Below, one piece after another: positions 48,443 through 62,103 of a stretch of 64,000 nucleotides of DNA. Source of the stretch: Chionis minor (Eukaryota; Chordata; Aves; Charadriiformes; Chionididae). The DNA is taken from positions 911,956 through 975,955 of the forward strand of contig VZSF01009123.1 in NCBI GenBank assembly GCA_013398295.1, given 5' to 3'. Below the pieces are notes generated by a model. It made no database searches. It was given only the letters and a program-made list of their open reading frames with translations, and was not told the DNA's origin. The first letter of the stretch is position 1, and each line of letters starts with the position of its first letter. Position numbers and translations under genes: made by a program.

Positions 48443-50594
48443 TAGTTTTTCTGTCCCTGGATTAATTAGAGCCGAGTTCCTGCAGGTTGGGGCAGGGAGA
48501 GGTGGAAGGTGTAGGCTTGGAGTTGGGTGGTTACTGGGGAGACATCCCGTCCGTCAGCTGCTGGAACCGGTGGAGGAAAAAGAGGTGAATGGGGTGCAGA
48601 GCTCTACTTTTTGGGGGAGGCAAGACCAGGTACCGGCTCCTTCGGATGCCCTTTTCGGGATTGGGAAGTGCTACCAACTATATCACCTGCTTTACTCTGG
48701 CAGAGTTCCCTGCAAGTGTTTTTTTTGTGATGTTTTCACTTACTCCAAGTAATCGATCCCTGTGACAGCCAGTTTGGGGTTTGGCTCTGCCCTTGCAAGC
48801 GTTGGAGTAGTTTTTTTAATTCTTATTTTTAACTGTTGGGATAATGATTTTCGGTTTCCCTTCAGAAATTTGGATTCACGGTTTGATTTGGGGATTGCAA
48901 AATACGACGGCATAATGTGTATACCGTTCGTTGCCATGTTTAAATGGCAGGATTGTTTTGCTTTCTACTGACAGGGTTTTTCTTGCAAATACAAGAGTTG
49001 CTAAGACGTTCTCAGCAGCTGCCTCAATCTCTACAAGCAGTCTAATGTTCAGTCCCTATAGTGTGAAAGAAGACGTTGTTCCTTTTTTCTGTAGGATTAT
49101 TAAGTTATTAATTTCTATGTATAACACGTTTGCCTTGGTGGAGTGTTGTGAGGTTTTTGTTTTGTGTGGTGTGTTTTTGTGTTTGTGGGTTTTTTAACGC
49201 TTCCCATAGAAGAATAGAGTTACATTATCTTTGTGCCACCACTTGCGAAGATACTGGGTTTTCTGAACGCTAAGTGCAGAGATTCCAGTTAATTTGATGG
49301 CATTTGTAGGGATTTAGGGTGTTTCAATTCTTGATTACTTGTGTTTGGGGCAAGAATATTATAAGTTTTTATCGCAGGTGTGCACTGGCACTAACTTCAG
49401 ACTGTTACAAATAGTGTTGGTGTTAATTTCTACATTTGTTTCAGAAAACTTTGGATTGTGCCATTTGTTACTGTGCCGTCCCTTTTGTTTGGGGTCAAAT
49501 AAAGTGTTTTAGCACCGTGTTGAGTTTGTCAGCAATTCTGATCAGTCGGTTATTGGATGAATGTTTTACTTTTGCTTGTTTGTCAGAATTGTCTTAAGAT
49601 TGGAGAGCTAGTTTTGCATATTACTTTTCTTTCCTCCCCCTCCCCTCTTTCCTTTAAATACTTAGGGTCAATATGAAGTTCAAAAGGTACATTTATCTGT
49701 GAGCAGTGGAAGCTAGCAAAACTTGTAGAAAAGTCTTTAACTTGAGATAAGATAGACTAATAGAAGGTGGCGATTAATTAGAAAACACGAAGATAAAGGT
49801 TTAACCTTCAGATACGATCTCAGCACTATAATTTCCAGCATAGCAGTCCCTTCCTTCATCAGTCTTACTTTGACTGAGTCGAGAAGCTGTTTTGCAGGGT
49901 TTGTAATCCCTCTGAAGAAGAGGACGTTAATTAGCTCCATGCAGGCATTTGAATGAACGGATGATGGCTGCTAAGATCCTGTGCTATTGTATCATTGCCA
50001 GGTTAGATTTTGGGTTGTTGGGGTTTTTTTTTTGAGAAGGAAGCTGTCCATGGGAGAAGTGTTTTACAGCAGAACAGTAGAGTCCTACTAGGAAGCAGAA
50101 GTTTAAGCATTTATTTTTCAAGCTGAAGGAGTTTTTCTTTTGCCAAAATAAGTTTAATTCTTTAATGGCAACTACTTGCTATGGATTCTGATTGTCTTTT
50201 AAATATGTGTAGAAGCATAACAGTTAATGACTATGTATTCTTGTTAAGCTGTATTTATTGCTGAGAAGTATTCCATTTTGCTAGTTGTATTTTAGTTGTC
50301 CGTGGATATAGGTGTTTAGAAGTCCTATTTTGTCTGAAAATCTTACAGTTCCCTTAGAAAGCTACGTGCCTACTGAAGAAGTCTGTAACTATTTACACAG
50401 GGGAACTATCAGATTTTCAGTAATACATGCAAATTAATTCTGATTTACTTAAAATGAAACAGGCAAGGAGACTTCTTGAGGGGTATTTAACTTGTGGCCT
50501 TCAGTTTGATTTAGTCTTGTTCTTGCTTTTCAGTTCAATAGGAGTGGATTCTCTGGGAAAAAAAAAAAAAAGGTGCTGTCTTGTTTGCATGCTG

Positions 50595-50618
50595 CTTTTT
50601 TTTTTTTTTTTTTTTTTT
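50595..50618 (+). repeat. Poly(T) run of about 23
   Basis: A long T run following, some 20 bases earlier, an A13 run (about 50,560-50,573). The two could pair in a transcript. It could be the reverse-strand tail of a retroposon, but no element is recognisable to its left or right. Confidence 0.85.
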
Positions 50619-52941
50619 GGTAGGGGCTTTAATGACAAAGTTTGCTGGCCATGCGAAATAAATTCAGCTACTCACAGTCTCAGTGCCCGTCCTGAAAAAT
50701 TAAATTGCTGTTTTTGGAATGTGTATGATTGACTTACAGTCTTTCAGTCTTGTACACATTTAACTGTTCATGAAAACCTTGCAGCGTAGTTTATACCTCC
50801 ATAAAGACAGCAGTTACCCACTATGCTGCAGGAATTTAAATAACTGCAGCGAAGGACATGCAGGGTTTCAAGCCCTTTGCTTATTCATCTAGATCATCCT
50901 TTGAAGCACAGTTGGTTAATAACTCTTTTAAGACTATGAAAATGTTCACCTAGATATGTTGTCTCTCCGGGGCATGCGGCCAAGTCATTCAGTTAGGCTG
51001 TGTGTGTCCAACAGACACCTGTGGAAAGTGAAGCAAACACACTTTAAAATGAAATAACAAATATTTATTACTTTCAGTAAACTGTATCACCTCTAGTCAA
51101 GCTTCTCTCCACTGTCCAATATTGCCAGTAGTTGACCACTGCTGAAATTTGGCCGATAATAGCTGTTTAGGTGACAAAAGTACAAAGTGGTGAAAACTAG
51201 AAGTAAGGTGCTCAGAAGGATGTGATTGACACTCCCTAAAAATAGTACTCTGCATCCCTCTGCTCCTAGAGACCTGGCAATGTGATTTGTTTGTAAGGCA
51301 AAGCCCAGAAGTCACCCGCGTTCTCATACTTAACCCTTGTCGGCAGCGAGTGTGACTCATGTGGGTCTGGCAGATTAATTAATGGTGTCACAATCAAAGT
51401 GTCAGCAGCAATAAGGTCACGACACATCGTGAGGCCTGTGGAGCGCTACCTCCTTGGGGTAACCTTGGACTTCACAGGCAGGTTCACAACACAGCCAGGG
51501 TTGGGGGGGGATGGGGATAACGACACTCCTTTTCATGCTTTGGGGTGGAGGGAGGACAGAAATCCAGTGGTTTTGTTTCTGTAGCAAATTTTATTGTCCT
51601 GCTCTTGGAGGTCTGCAGCTGGGGATGTGGCAGCTCTTGGGACATTTTGAGAAGGTGGGTTTGTCTTTGCAGGCTAGGCAGGGCAATAAATGATGAGTTA
51701 GTGTTACCAAGGGTGGACTTCAAATTGTTTACTGGTTGTAAGTGTTTGTATATATACGTATGTATGTAGTGCATTGTAAAGATTGATTACCCCAGCTTAA
51801 AAATGTAACGTTCCAGCTGCAAGACGGGCTGCTGGAATGGCCTTTGCTATCTTTCGCAGATCGCAATGATGTGAAATGACATTCTGTTTGAGTGTTGGTG
51901 AACAGGAGTTACTTACTTCCCTTCAAAAACAATGCCTTTTTTTTTCCCCTTCCTCCAGGCAATTCACTTTTAGGCACACAGTATCTACTCTAATGTGTAC
52001 AAAACATGACTGTCTTAACTGCTTAGCTGCAAGAAAAGAATGATAGATGTAAGGGTGTATTATATTATTGGTCTTAGGGGTTAGCAATTGTTCTGATCTC
52101 TTGTATGTTAACTGGATGTTAACCCTATGTTAAGTGTTTACTGACTGAATATAGACTCGTGGTTTCCGTAATTCTGTGCTTTTAAAACTTTAATTAAAGG
52201 AAGTAGTAATGAGTTTAATGATTTTGAGAAGAATGCGTTGATTTTAAACAGTTGTACAGAATAAGTATGTAGTAAAAAGCAGCCTAAACCATCACATCTG
52301 CATCTAGGGGATGGCAGTGAAGGAAGTGCCAGTTAGGATAAGAGCACCTGTAGTTTCTCCAAAGAACGCCTAGGATTTATGTCCACCAAATATGGCTTGT
52401 TACAGTTGCAGATTATGCTAAAACTTTAGCCAGGCACTTAATACTTGTTAAAGAACCCGTGCATTTCAAACCACGGAAAAGTTGCCAAATACAGTAACAC
52501 AGTGCACGGTGGTAAGAATAGCTGAAAGCCTCCTAAATCAAATAGTTCTTGCATGGCTTGAGGTTGTAGCCAGAGGCGATCATCTGCCATTGTTGGAAGC
52601 AAAGCCTGTTTGTTGTAGACAGGTTAGTTAAGGAAAAGAGGGATAGTACTACACTTGTTCAATATCAACTGCTCTGCCTTCAGTACTCTTTGGATGCTTT
52701 TTTTTATCATAAACTTGCCTGTGGTTTAATAGTTGGAGAGCTAAACTAGTAGTTGATTACTGTGTTTTTTGGCTGAAAAAATGCTGACTTGGTTGTAGTT
52801 GTTAGTGGTCTCTCAGGTGCGCAAATGTGTCTTGAAATTGTACACTGACAATAAAACAGTCTCGTTGTGGTTGTAATTAGCTTTAAAACACATTCAGTAC
52901 GTTTGCTATGGGATTCAAAAAGTGGCTTTCTTTCTGCCTTC

Positions 52942-53097
52942 TGTGGTGGGTTGACCTTGGCTGGCTGCTGGATGCCCACCCAGCCATTCGCTCACCCCTC
53001 CTCAGTGAGAGGGGAGAGAAAATAGGATGGTAAAGCTTGAGATGAAGAGAGGGAGGCTGCTTACTGCTTACTGTCGTGGGTGAAAGAGACTTGACCT
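52942..53097 (+). mobile_element. Partial endogenous retrovirus LTR (avian ERVL-like)
   Basis: Starts with 'tgtggtgggttgaccttggctggctgctggatgcccacc', then 'cgctcacccctcctcagtgagaggggagagaaaatag', and ends near 'ttactgtcgtgggtgaaagagacttgacc'. This matches, in order, the 5' part of an LTR I associate with bird ERVL-type elements. The TG start is typical of an LTR 5' end. Only the first ~150 bp is recognisable; the rest is deleted or too diverged, and no internal retroviral genes are present. It is a non-coding remnant in the presumed intron. The family assignment is from memory. Confidence 0.7.
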
Positions 53098-53195
53098 GCA
53101 GCCCCCCTCCCGCCGGGCACCAGCACCACCAGGTACAACTCCTGAAGAAGGAAGCCTTTACGTTTTGAGTACTTCTGGTAGACCTGGAATAATAC

Positions 53196-53266
53196 TCTCT
53201 ATATATATATCTATATCTATCTATCTATCTGAATATACCTTCAGATATATATATATATATCTGAAG
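53196..53266 (+). repeat. TA/TCTA microsatellite with perfect palindrome
   Basis: Runs of TA and TCTA units lead into a perfect 28-bp palindrome at 53,239-53,266: six bases (cttcag) on the left, a 16-bp (AT)n core and the complementary six bases (ctgaag) on the right. It could extrude as a cruciform and is likely length-variable. Confidence 0.9.
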
Positions 53267-56200
53267 TTTGTTCCTGCCAATGCTGGGGGAAGGTGTACTG
53301 AAGTATAAGAAGATTGTGCTTTCTGTCTTAGGTTCCTACATGGGAGTTTCTTGCTGTCTAGGGCAAGCCAAGGAGGTTCTAAGTGTGGCATGTGGATGGC
53401 TGGAGAAGAGGAGAACTTGCAGCAGCGAATAACTCTTGCAGATATGCTCACAAGTATGCCTAGGTTTGAGTTAGTCCTGACTGATCATCCCTCATATGCC
53501 CTGAAACTGCTGACCCCTATGGAATCATCCCGGGAGCCACCAGCTTTCCCCGGGCACCGTTCTCCACAGCGTCTGGCTTGGTTGCCTGGGCTTGAACGTT
53601 CTATTGACTGCACAGCTACGCTCAAGTGACCTATATCACCGCAGCAAGCCATGCCGTAAGTGGCATTGCATCTTTGTGTCCTCATTCCCCAGGGATCTTT
53701 GCTAGTTTTTTGGGTATTGAACGGCCCCTCTGTAAAGGGAGGCATTAACACAAATAAAGGAAAGGCAAGTGTTGAGGCTAAATTTTTTTTTTTTTTCTTT
53801 CAAGGTATGATAGTTCCTGAAATGTGGGAAGATGTGATGGGTAAACTCCTCCTTTTGCCTGAAGGGGTGTATGTCAGTTGATTGCAGGGCATGATGTCAT
53901 TTTACAGCTAAAATAATCTCTAGTGGGTAGTTGCGCCACTCTTCTAGGTTCCTCCACTCGTGTATCCTTACTGCTTCCCATGTACCCATTCTAGTACTTG
54001 CTCAACCTTACGGCCGAGTGATTCGGAGAGCTGGAGAGGAGAATACTAAAGCTGAATAAATACTGAAGGGGGGATTTACAGTTGCCTGAGCCCTGTGTGA
54101 GACATCGCTGCAGGAAACATCTATGCTGGTGTCAGGTGGGTGCAGAATACCTGGAGTCAAATAGACTGGCTCTTCAGTCAGCTGATGGAGAGTGGAAAAA
54201 TCTCCTAGCACAATCTTGCTGCGCCACTGTTGATGACATCAGGAAGTACATAGTTAATCCTTAGACTTACCATGAAGACCAAGGAAGATTAAGAGAGAGG
54301 ATCAGGGAAAAGTGACATTAATTCCACTGGACAGCGTAGCTTCCACCAATTAGTTGAACTCACAGGTTGAAATAGGTCCAGGAAAATGGATAATGACTGG
54401 AGCGGTAGCAGGAGACTCTCTCAGCCTTGCTGAGGAAGGGCAGTGCAAGTAGCATCAAGGAAAAGTCATGCTGCCTCTTTATTGGTTAAAATACCTGAGG
54501 TAGACTTAGGCAAATGCAAGTAGAAAAGCAAATGATGCTTTTCAAGCTTTCAACTTCCTAATATGTTAAGAGACTGGTGGTGTAGCATTCAGACAAGAAA
54601 CATTCTTGAATCGTCCTGGAGTCAAATCTGAGATTCCTTATAAGGTATCCTTATGTTTTTAATGTCTGCTTTACTCCTTTTGTAGCATAGTTTCCAGATG
54701 GTGTAGAAAGCTGCAACTTTTTTGAACGTTTCAGAATAAATAAGACTTTTTTTCAAGTCTGTATTTCGTTAAAAGATGGTATCTTCTCTCCTGAATGCGT
54801 ACTCTACATCAAAGCCATTTTAAACCTTTTGGCAATTCTGAACCTTTGGAAACATTCTTATACTTGAGAATTAATGCTTTGTATGAAAGTTCAGTGACTA
54901 GCACTAATGAAAGGCCTGATGGGTCTGTGGGTAATAAGAAAACAAAGTGGGAGTATAGTGGCCTGGCTAGAAGTACTAAAAGGCTTTGAAAATAGCATTA
55001 ATTAGAACGTTATCACTTTTGCTACGGACTTTATGGAAAACAAAGCTAACGGTTGCAATCTTAACCTCTTTCTATTTACTTCATCATCCAAAATACTGAA
55101 TTGATTGAACAAGGGCTTTCGTGTGGTCGATGGAACTATTGCAATGTAAAGTTTTACGTCAGAAGTGATTGTAGTTTTGAAGATGGAAACACAAGGAGTA
55201 CTGGTTTTGACTGGAAGTATCCTAGGTAGGGTTGACTGTGTACAGTGTAAAGGATTTTTTTTTTTAACTACTACTCTTTCTTTTTAAATTCCAGAGTACT
55301 GTCCTTGCTTATATTGAATAGGTGTGAGTAGAAGTTGAGAAGCTGAACTAGGGGACAGGTTGTGCCTTGTGACATGAGCATTGAAAACTTGTAAGGAAAA
55401 TCTCCTAAGGACTGAAGAGAAGCCAGATTTTCATCCTTTTAACCCAAATGTAACAATGTGGGAATTCACTTGGGTGATGTGTGTGCTTCTGTTAGCATGC
55501 ACTAAAACTATAGTCTGGAGGCTCAGTCTCTGGTATGTCCATATTAAGGTACATGCTGTTGCGTGCATAATGTGCATTGGATGTCTTTGAAAAATGATGG
55601 AGAAAATTCTAACATTGTTATACTTGAGCAAAATGTTTCACAGAATTTTTTTAAATCTCTTGATTGTTTATTTTAGTGTCAAGGGTGTCTTTAAATCCGA
55701 TATCTGATTACAAGGAGGACAGAAATTATGCTTATGTTTGAAAAAAGTAGGACTGTCAGACTCCTTTATTTGAACCACTAGTAAGCGTGGGAACTGCTTG
55801 AAACCATTTAGTATTTTTTGACTCATTCTAGCAGCTGTGATTACTTCACTTCTCCCCCTGCACAGAGGAGATTGAATTAGGGAAGAGGTAGAAAGAGGGA
55901 GGACACAGGTAATTCTGTAAGAACGATGTTGGGATGACAAACAGTTTGGGGAAAAAATTACCTGATCATAGTTTTGCATACCAATAAAGCTAAAGGCTGA
56001 AGCATAGATGATAATCTGTGATCATTAGCTGTTTGTTTTTTTGATGGCAGAAAGATTCAGCTGGTCACCTGCAAGTGCACAGCTTTTTAACAGACTCTAG
56101 GAGCTGACTGTATGTCCTGGGGGCTTGCTGTTTGAGTTTTATATTAACTTAATGTGTTTATTTTGCTAGCTGTTCCCCGCTTCATATTCTAAGTGGTAAA

Positions 56201-57491
56201 CTTTTCCCAGTTTAAAAGGTAGTCTTCTCCGCAGTCACATGTGGAAGTGAATGGAAATTAAGAATGTAATTTTGCGTTTCTGTGGGGTGAATAGTGCATT
56301 GGGTCCGAAGACAAAGAGGCAAGCCAGCATAGCAGGCATGAGGTAATACATGTAGTCTGTGTGCCAAACGTGAAATAAGAAACATCTGCAGTTTATATTT
56401 TGAAGTTCTGTTTTATGCAAATACTCTATCTGGAAGCGGGAAACTCACAGGAGTGTCATCAACAACTGGTCTGAATTCCTGTTCTTGCTCCTGTCAGTGA
56501 TGCAGGAGAAAGCAAACCTCTCTATTTCCTGACAAGGGTAGGGATTTCATCATTGAGTTAAAAAACTACAGCTAAATGCTGTCTGTATAAAAATTATAAA
56601 GTGTGTTACAAATTTAAGTTCTTGTTTTACACACTTTCTAGACTAGAAATCAGGGAGACCATGAGTACATAGTGTGTCAGTCTAAGGATTTTGCTACTTT
56701 TTTAGCTAGCAGAATGCTGTGTTGAACACAGCTTTTTTTTTTTATATCTATCTCCCTTCAGTTTAGAATCTGCCTTAATGTGCAATTTGGCATTAGGGAT
56801 AAACCTAGTTACTAGCTAGTTGCTGCTGGGCATCAGAAGTGTGCCTGTACGTTCCTGCTCCTTCCTTGGCACTGCTGCTAGTCTGACTCCTTGCTGAGCC
56901 GGCTTAGGAAATCAAATTAGCAGATAACCTGTTTTGTAACTGGGGACGGTTTGTTCCTGAACCACTTTCTGCGGGCTCTGGAGTGGCAGGGCTTATGGTG
57001 GGGAAGCAGCAGCAAATATGTGTCTGGGAAGGGTGACCAGCCTTTGCGCAGCAGCTGACCGCTGGATCCGATTAGCTCTAATGTCAAACAGCATTCTCCG
57101 CTCAAACCCATTTTAGCCAGCGGCGTAAGCTAGCCAGCTGGACTCTGATGGAACGTCTGAGCTGGGTACCTCTTATTTCCATGGACTCTGGTGCAGGGGT
57201 CGTGAGAGTGAGTGAGCTACCTGATTATCTCTTTGACTACCGTGGCAAGATTCTCTAAAGCTCACGTCTCAAATTGACATACTTATTATTCTTAATTTCC
57301 ATTCTTTCTTCTAGGTTGCGTATTTCCCTGCATGAGAACCCTTGTAACCTCTTGTACAGTGCCATACACATTTGTAAAGTCATAAAAAATTGTAACTTGT
57401 GAAAGTTCACACTGAAATACCATTTTGTATAGAAGACAAAAGTTTTATAGCTATAATTATCTATGATGAGAGATTGTACGTTTAGCCAGTT
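53267..57491. other. Intronic unique DNA
   Basis: No exon, RNA gene or classifiable transposon recognised. T/A homopolymers occur at about 53,782-53,795 and 55,256-55,265. Frames are short and scattered. Confidence 0.5.
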
Positions 57492-57526
57492 GGGGGGAGG
57501 GGGGGAACGGGGATGGACGGGATGGG
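57492..57526 (+). other. G-quadruplex-prone G-run cluster
   Basis: G runs of 6, 7, 4, 2, 3 and 3 occur within 35 bases, separated by one to three bases, satisfying the usual G3+ N1-7 rule for a quadruplex. They lie on the presumed non-template strand of the intron, so the transcript would carry them. Confidence 0.75.
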
Positions 57527-60500
57527 ACCCACCCCCGAACAGTTTGATTTTTATTAAGGAATTCCAGAGGCAAAAGAAGCCGAAGGTTTGGTGACACAAT
57601 CTGCTTAAAATTTAGCTCTCTTAAAACATTGGAGCACAATTTTGTATTCCTTAAAATATGACACTAGCCAGGTTCCTCTGATTGATACTGCCAATTAGGT
57701 GTATGTTTACTTTGAGGATTGTATTTTGAAGATTTTCTTAGTTGTGTTTCTCTCTTCTATTTTCATTTCTCTTCTCTACTATTTTATGAACTCTCTTGCA
57801 CGTGAATGGTACAGAGGACAGGTGTGGGCCTTTGTATGCCAGGCAGTATGTTATCAGGCTGTACAAGTAAAAATTCAAGTAAAAAGGTCTCTCTCAATAT
57901 TCTTGTGCTTAAAGTCTTGCATTCCTGTTTCTCTTTCCCTGCTTCCCTCTCTGTACATTTTTATTTTTCTTTGTACTTAGGATTGGTTTAATCCATTTCC
58001 AACTGAAATAATAGGAGAACTTAGTTAAATAGTTTGCAGGCTCTGTCAAGAAAGTGCACTAATAAAGGGTATGAGTCCTCAGGATGAATCATACTTTAGC
58101 TGTCTGACATTGTAAAGTGCTTCTGAGAAACCGAAATGTAAAAATTCAGTAGTTAGGGCTGTCATTTCATCCCACTTTGCCCTGCTCCTCCTTGCATTCA
58201 GATGAAGCTGTATCATCCACCTACTCTCAGCTGCATTCATGTGGGAGGAGGGACTAGGACCTTCTGGTACCTCAGCGTATGGCCAGCTGGTAGAGCCGTG
58301 GGCTTCCACCACCTCCAGTGTGTTTGTGAAAAGGGTCCTGAAACTGTCATCTGGCCATCTTCCCTGAAAGCATTAGAAACCCACTCTTACCAATGTACTG
58401 CTCAACTCGGAAGGCAAGAGGATGCATTGTAGACATGGAACTTGTCTACAGTTGGACATTTGTGTTAATAAAAGTTGCAATTTGTTTTGCAGAACGATCA
58501 TAGAGATGTAGTGCACCTAGCAAATACTTGTCTAGGTGTCAGGGTTGGGATACCAGTTTTTTAGTACTATTTTCAAGAGTATGTATTTGTAGTGTCAGGA
58601 TATTGGATTGAATAGAGCTTATCTTTTGCTTCATCTTTGATTGAAAGAGGCTGCTGTTGCACCATACTGAGACTAACAGCTTCTTTTTAAAACTATATAA
58701 ATATGTTAAAGTATTACATTTCCTCTTGTGTCTACTTTTTGAAAAGGGCTTTTTTTTTTGTATTTTAAGTTCCCCTGCCTCCATTTCCTTTTCTCGCTAT
58801 TTGTGTCGTCTTTCCAGCAGTTGAAAAAATAGAGTAATTGTTGGCGAAGAATTGTCATGCACAAAACATGCACTGAAGTGAGATTTTTCTTTAATCTTTC
58901 AGCAGTAATGATCTTGCAGCTATGATAAGTAAACATAAACATTTTCTAACTGAAGTAAGTTTGTTCCTTCAATACAGCAAACAGTTCACTGAGAGACCAT
59001 TTGTGGGTTTGTCTACAGACTTTTCCTTTTGAAGAGATGTGTGGTTACTTAGTGTTATGGAACAGTGAGAGAGCGTAAAAGAGAGGCTGCGAAACCTTGA
59101 AGGATTCGCTGAGAATGAGTGGGGGGAATTGAAACTGGGATAAGTTCCACTATGTCAGGGGACTGTGTAAGTAGGCGTGCGGGAACTGGGTTGAAGGTGG
59201 GTTGAGTTCTTTCAAAATACTACTGTATGGTCTTCCAGAATAAGTAGTAGGGTTTTGGGCAAAGTTGTTGATGCTAAGTGTGAAACAAATAACTTTGGCG
59301 GTGTGTTTGGGCTGAAATGCTGACTCTTTGAAAAAGCTTCAGGCAGGCTTCAGTGCCATCATGGCATTAAGTATTATTGTACAGCATGGTCATGTCTGTG
59401 GTGACTAGATCGAGCTTTGCAGAGTTGTCAGTTTTGATAGTGCTGTAGTGAGATGCCCCCTTCAGAATTCTTTGGCTGTATAAACTTGCACTGGCTGTTG
59501 TGGGTGACTCACTTTTGATTATAATCTATGTCAATGTCATGGTGTGCAATAGAAAAACCAGTATCCTTCAGTAAGGAGGTATCTGATGTGGAACCCAGTT
59601 AAGTCTTGTGATGTTGCTTTTCATTCGGCATCTAGGTAAAATAACAGTATCATAGCTGTCACTTAAAATAATACTTTTTACATTCGAGCCTGTTAGCGGT
59701 ATTTTAGGGACCGAATATAAAGATGGTGGTGTTATTATTTTGTGTATGTAGATCATGTGGGATCCGTGCATGCCACTGAAATTAGGAGTGGTAATGATCC
59801 AGAATTAACTAGGTGCCTTCCTGCCAGCAGTAGCTGACAGCGTTCTTTAATAAACAGAAAAAGATACATGTTTTTGTGGAGTGAAATTTCAACAACTGTT
59901 CTCTGTTAATAAATAATCTACTTCCTGCACTTCATATACTTAGTTGTTAACTGATCTGTTTTAAATGCCTAGGCTGGGAACACAGCACTATGTTGGTATA
60001 TTTAACTAGCTAAATTCAAGGATGTTGTCAACTGTATAAACAAGGCTCTTTCTGAGATTTGTTTGGGATATTGAATGTATTTTGTTATGTTTGTTGTTGG
60101 AAATTATAGCCAGGTAGGATGACACTACTTTTCTTTCTCCTCTGTTAAATCCTATGAAGGGTAAATTTTCCTGACCCAGATAGGAATGATCGTAGTCAGA
60201 TGGTAATGTATGATTTAGCAGCACAAATACCTGTTAGAAATTTTTGTTTGATCCTGCTGCCCCACTCTGTATTTTGGGTAGATGGACAGTAGCTCTTGAT
60301 TGGCAGGTTTGAGATTAGAGCAGCAGGATAAAGCAGGTGTGCTAGCTGAGCAGCGTGGGGACTCCTGTGTATCTTCTCCCCCTCTTACGCTTGGTTTGGT
60401 TAGTGTGGGCAGTTGTGTGGGGTTTGATATTTTATTTTTTTTTTCCTGTGCCAAAGATCATTTGTTTACGGAGAGCTGTTGGAAGGGAGATGAGGAGCAT

Positions 60501-61879
60501 GTAACAGGGTGCGTGGTGATTGGTGAATCTTCAGGACTTGGCTCTGAAGGTCAGTTTCAAATAATGAAGCTAGTAAAGGAATTTTTAAATTACTTAAGAC
60601 TAATGAGGTCTAGAAGGTCTTATTTTCTGTTATGTTTCCTTACTGGAGCTTGTGTAATTACCTTCCCTCAACAATGGGGTTAGGGTCTGCTGTCTGACAC
60701 TTTGAACTGGGTACACATGACTTACGGTTGAGACTTTTGCTGAGTCTGTCTCTACTATCTTGTTGCCCTTCTTTTGGCCGTTTATGGGAGTGGGTTCAGT
60801 TAGCTTTGAGCTCTTTTTCATGTAGACAGTTTAATTTTTGTAATGGTCTTCTATTGTGCAGAATCACTCTTAGGTCAGCAAGGTAAAGCAATGATGTGGA
60901 TCCACCAGGAAACATTAAAAAGTGTAGACTTCTGGAATATGTCATTAGCGAGCTTAAAAAAAGCCGGATGTTTAGTGTCAGTCCTTCTGTGGAGGCAAAG
61001 AGAAAGAGTTTCTTGAAGTGATCACGTTCAAGCATGTTCTGTTGGTATGTCTGAAATAGGTTAAAAAGCACCCGCTGTTGCCCTATTAAAATTCTGAAAC
61101 AATACTCTTTCTTGGGACATACCTCTTCTTCTAAATCCAGAGGCTACTCCTGAACAGCAGAAGCCCAGTGAGGGAGAAAATGAGGCCATTCCCAACTATT
61201 GCAGCCCCCCTCCAAGCCTCAGTGTACAGGAAGATCTGCGGGCTCCTAGTGACGGCAGCGTGGGCGCACTCCTGCTGCACACAGCCAGCCCTGCATTCCA
61301 AGGGGTGGTGAGAGGGGGCACCTGAGAGAAGGACCCTTCTGGAGCCCAGAGCACAGTGCAGAGAGACTTGAGCATTTCTCTGGAGATCAGGTGGGATCTG
61401 GCAGTTCTGTGCTGAGCCAAAGCTAATAAAATCTTCCTGGCCTCATGCTGATCTGTGTGTAGCTATGCATGTGTACCAGCACTTACCTCTTCCAGGGCTA
61501 CCAGCTGAAGAATCAGGCTTTATTTAGAAATTTTATTAGAATGTATTTAGAAATACAATGCTGCCCCTGGATGCAAAGGTGCTCTAAAAATGTTGCGTTC
61601 GTTTTGTGTTGTGCTAGCAAGTCTTCCTGGACCTGTGCTTCAGCACCACAGTTGAGGCTTCGTGCCTCCCCAAGCTGTCTGTGTGTAGGTCTAAAATTCA
61701 GTGTAGTTGTAGTAGGGTGTCTTGTGATGTTTTTTTATTTCCTCAACTTGCTGTACCTGTAGAGATCCTGATGGGAACGACTCTGCCCCTCACTGTGTCA
61801 GCCCTTTTTGTAGAGTCCACTTGCACTATAGTGTTGCATCTTAAGTGGTATGTTGCAACAAGCACAGTCTGGATCATGA
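57527..61879. other. Intronic unique DNA with one GC-richer block
   Basis: 61,190-61,430 is GC-richer and is followed at about 61,422-61,428 by an 'aataaa' inside 'gctaataaaatcttcctggcctc', a layout seen at LTR R regions and at gene 3' ends. I cannot place it in a family. The rest is unremarkable AT-rich sequence. Confidence 0.45.
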
Positions 61880-62103
61880 GAGACTGATGAGATGTTAGGA
61901 GAAGCTTCTTTGCACTGAGGGTGGTTAAATGCTGGAACAGGTTCCCAGAGAGGCTGTGGAATCTTGGTCCCTGGAGATGTGTGAGACTCGGCTGCATGTG
62001 ACCCTGAGTAGCCTGATTTAATTAGCTTTGCTTTGGGCGGGGGGGGTTGGACTAGATGACCTCTGAAATGTCCTTACCTACCTAAGTTACTGTGTCATTC
62101 TGC
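61880..62103 (+). mobile_element. CR1 LINE fragment, diverged
   Basis: Contains the CR1 landmarks in order: 'cttctttgcactgagggtgg', 'gctggaacaggttcccagagaggctgtggaatc', 'cctggagatgtg' and 'gggggggttggactagatgacctctgaaatgtcctt'. It therefore covers the last part of ORF2 and the 3' UTR on the plus strand. Many substitutions and a lost tail repeat make it clearly older than the copy at 45.4 kb. It lies within the presumed intron and cannot encode protein. Confidence 0.92.

Noticed and set aside
60300..60683. Frame of 127 codons inside the presumed intron
   Set aside because: Non-ATG start, no acceptor or donor pair that would make it an exon, and no recognisable domain.
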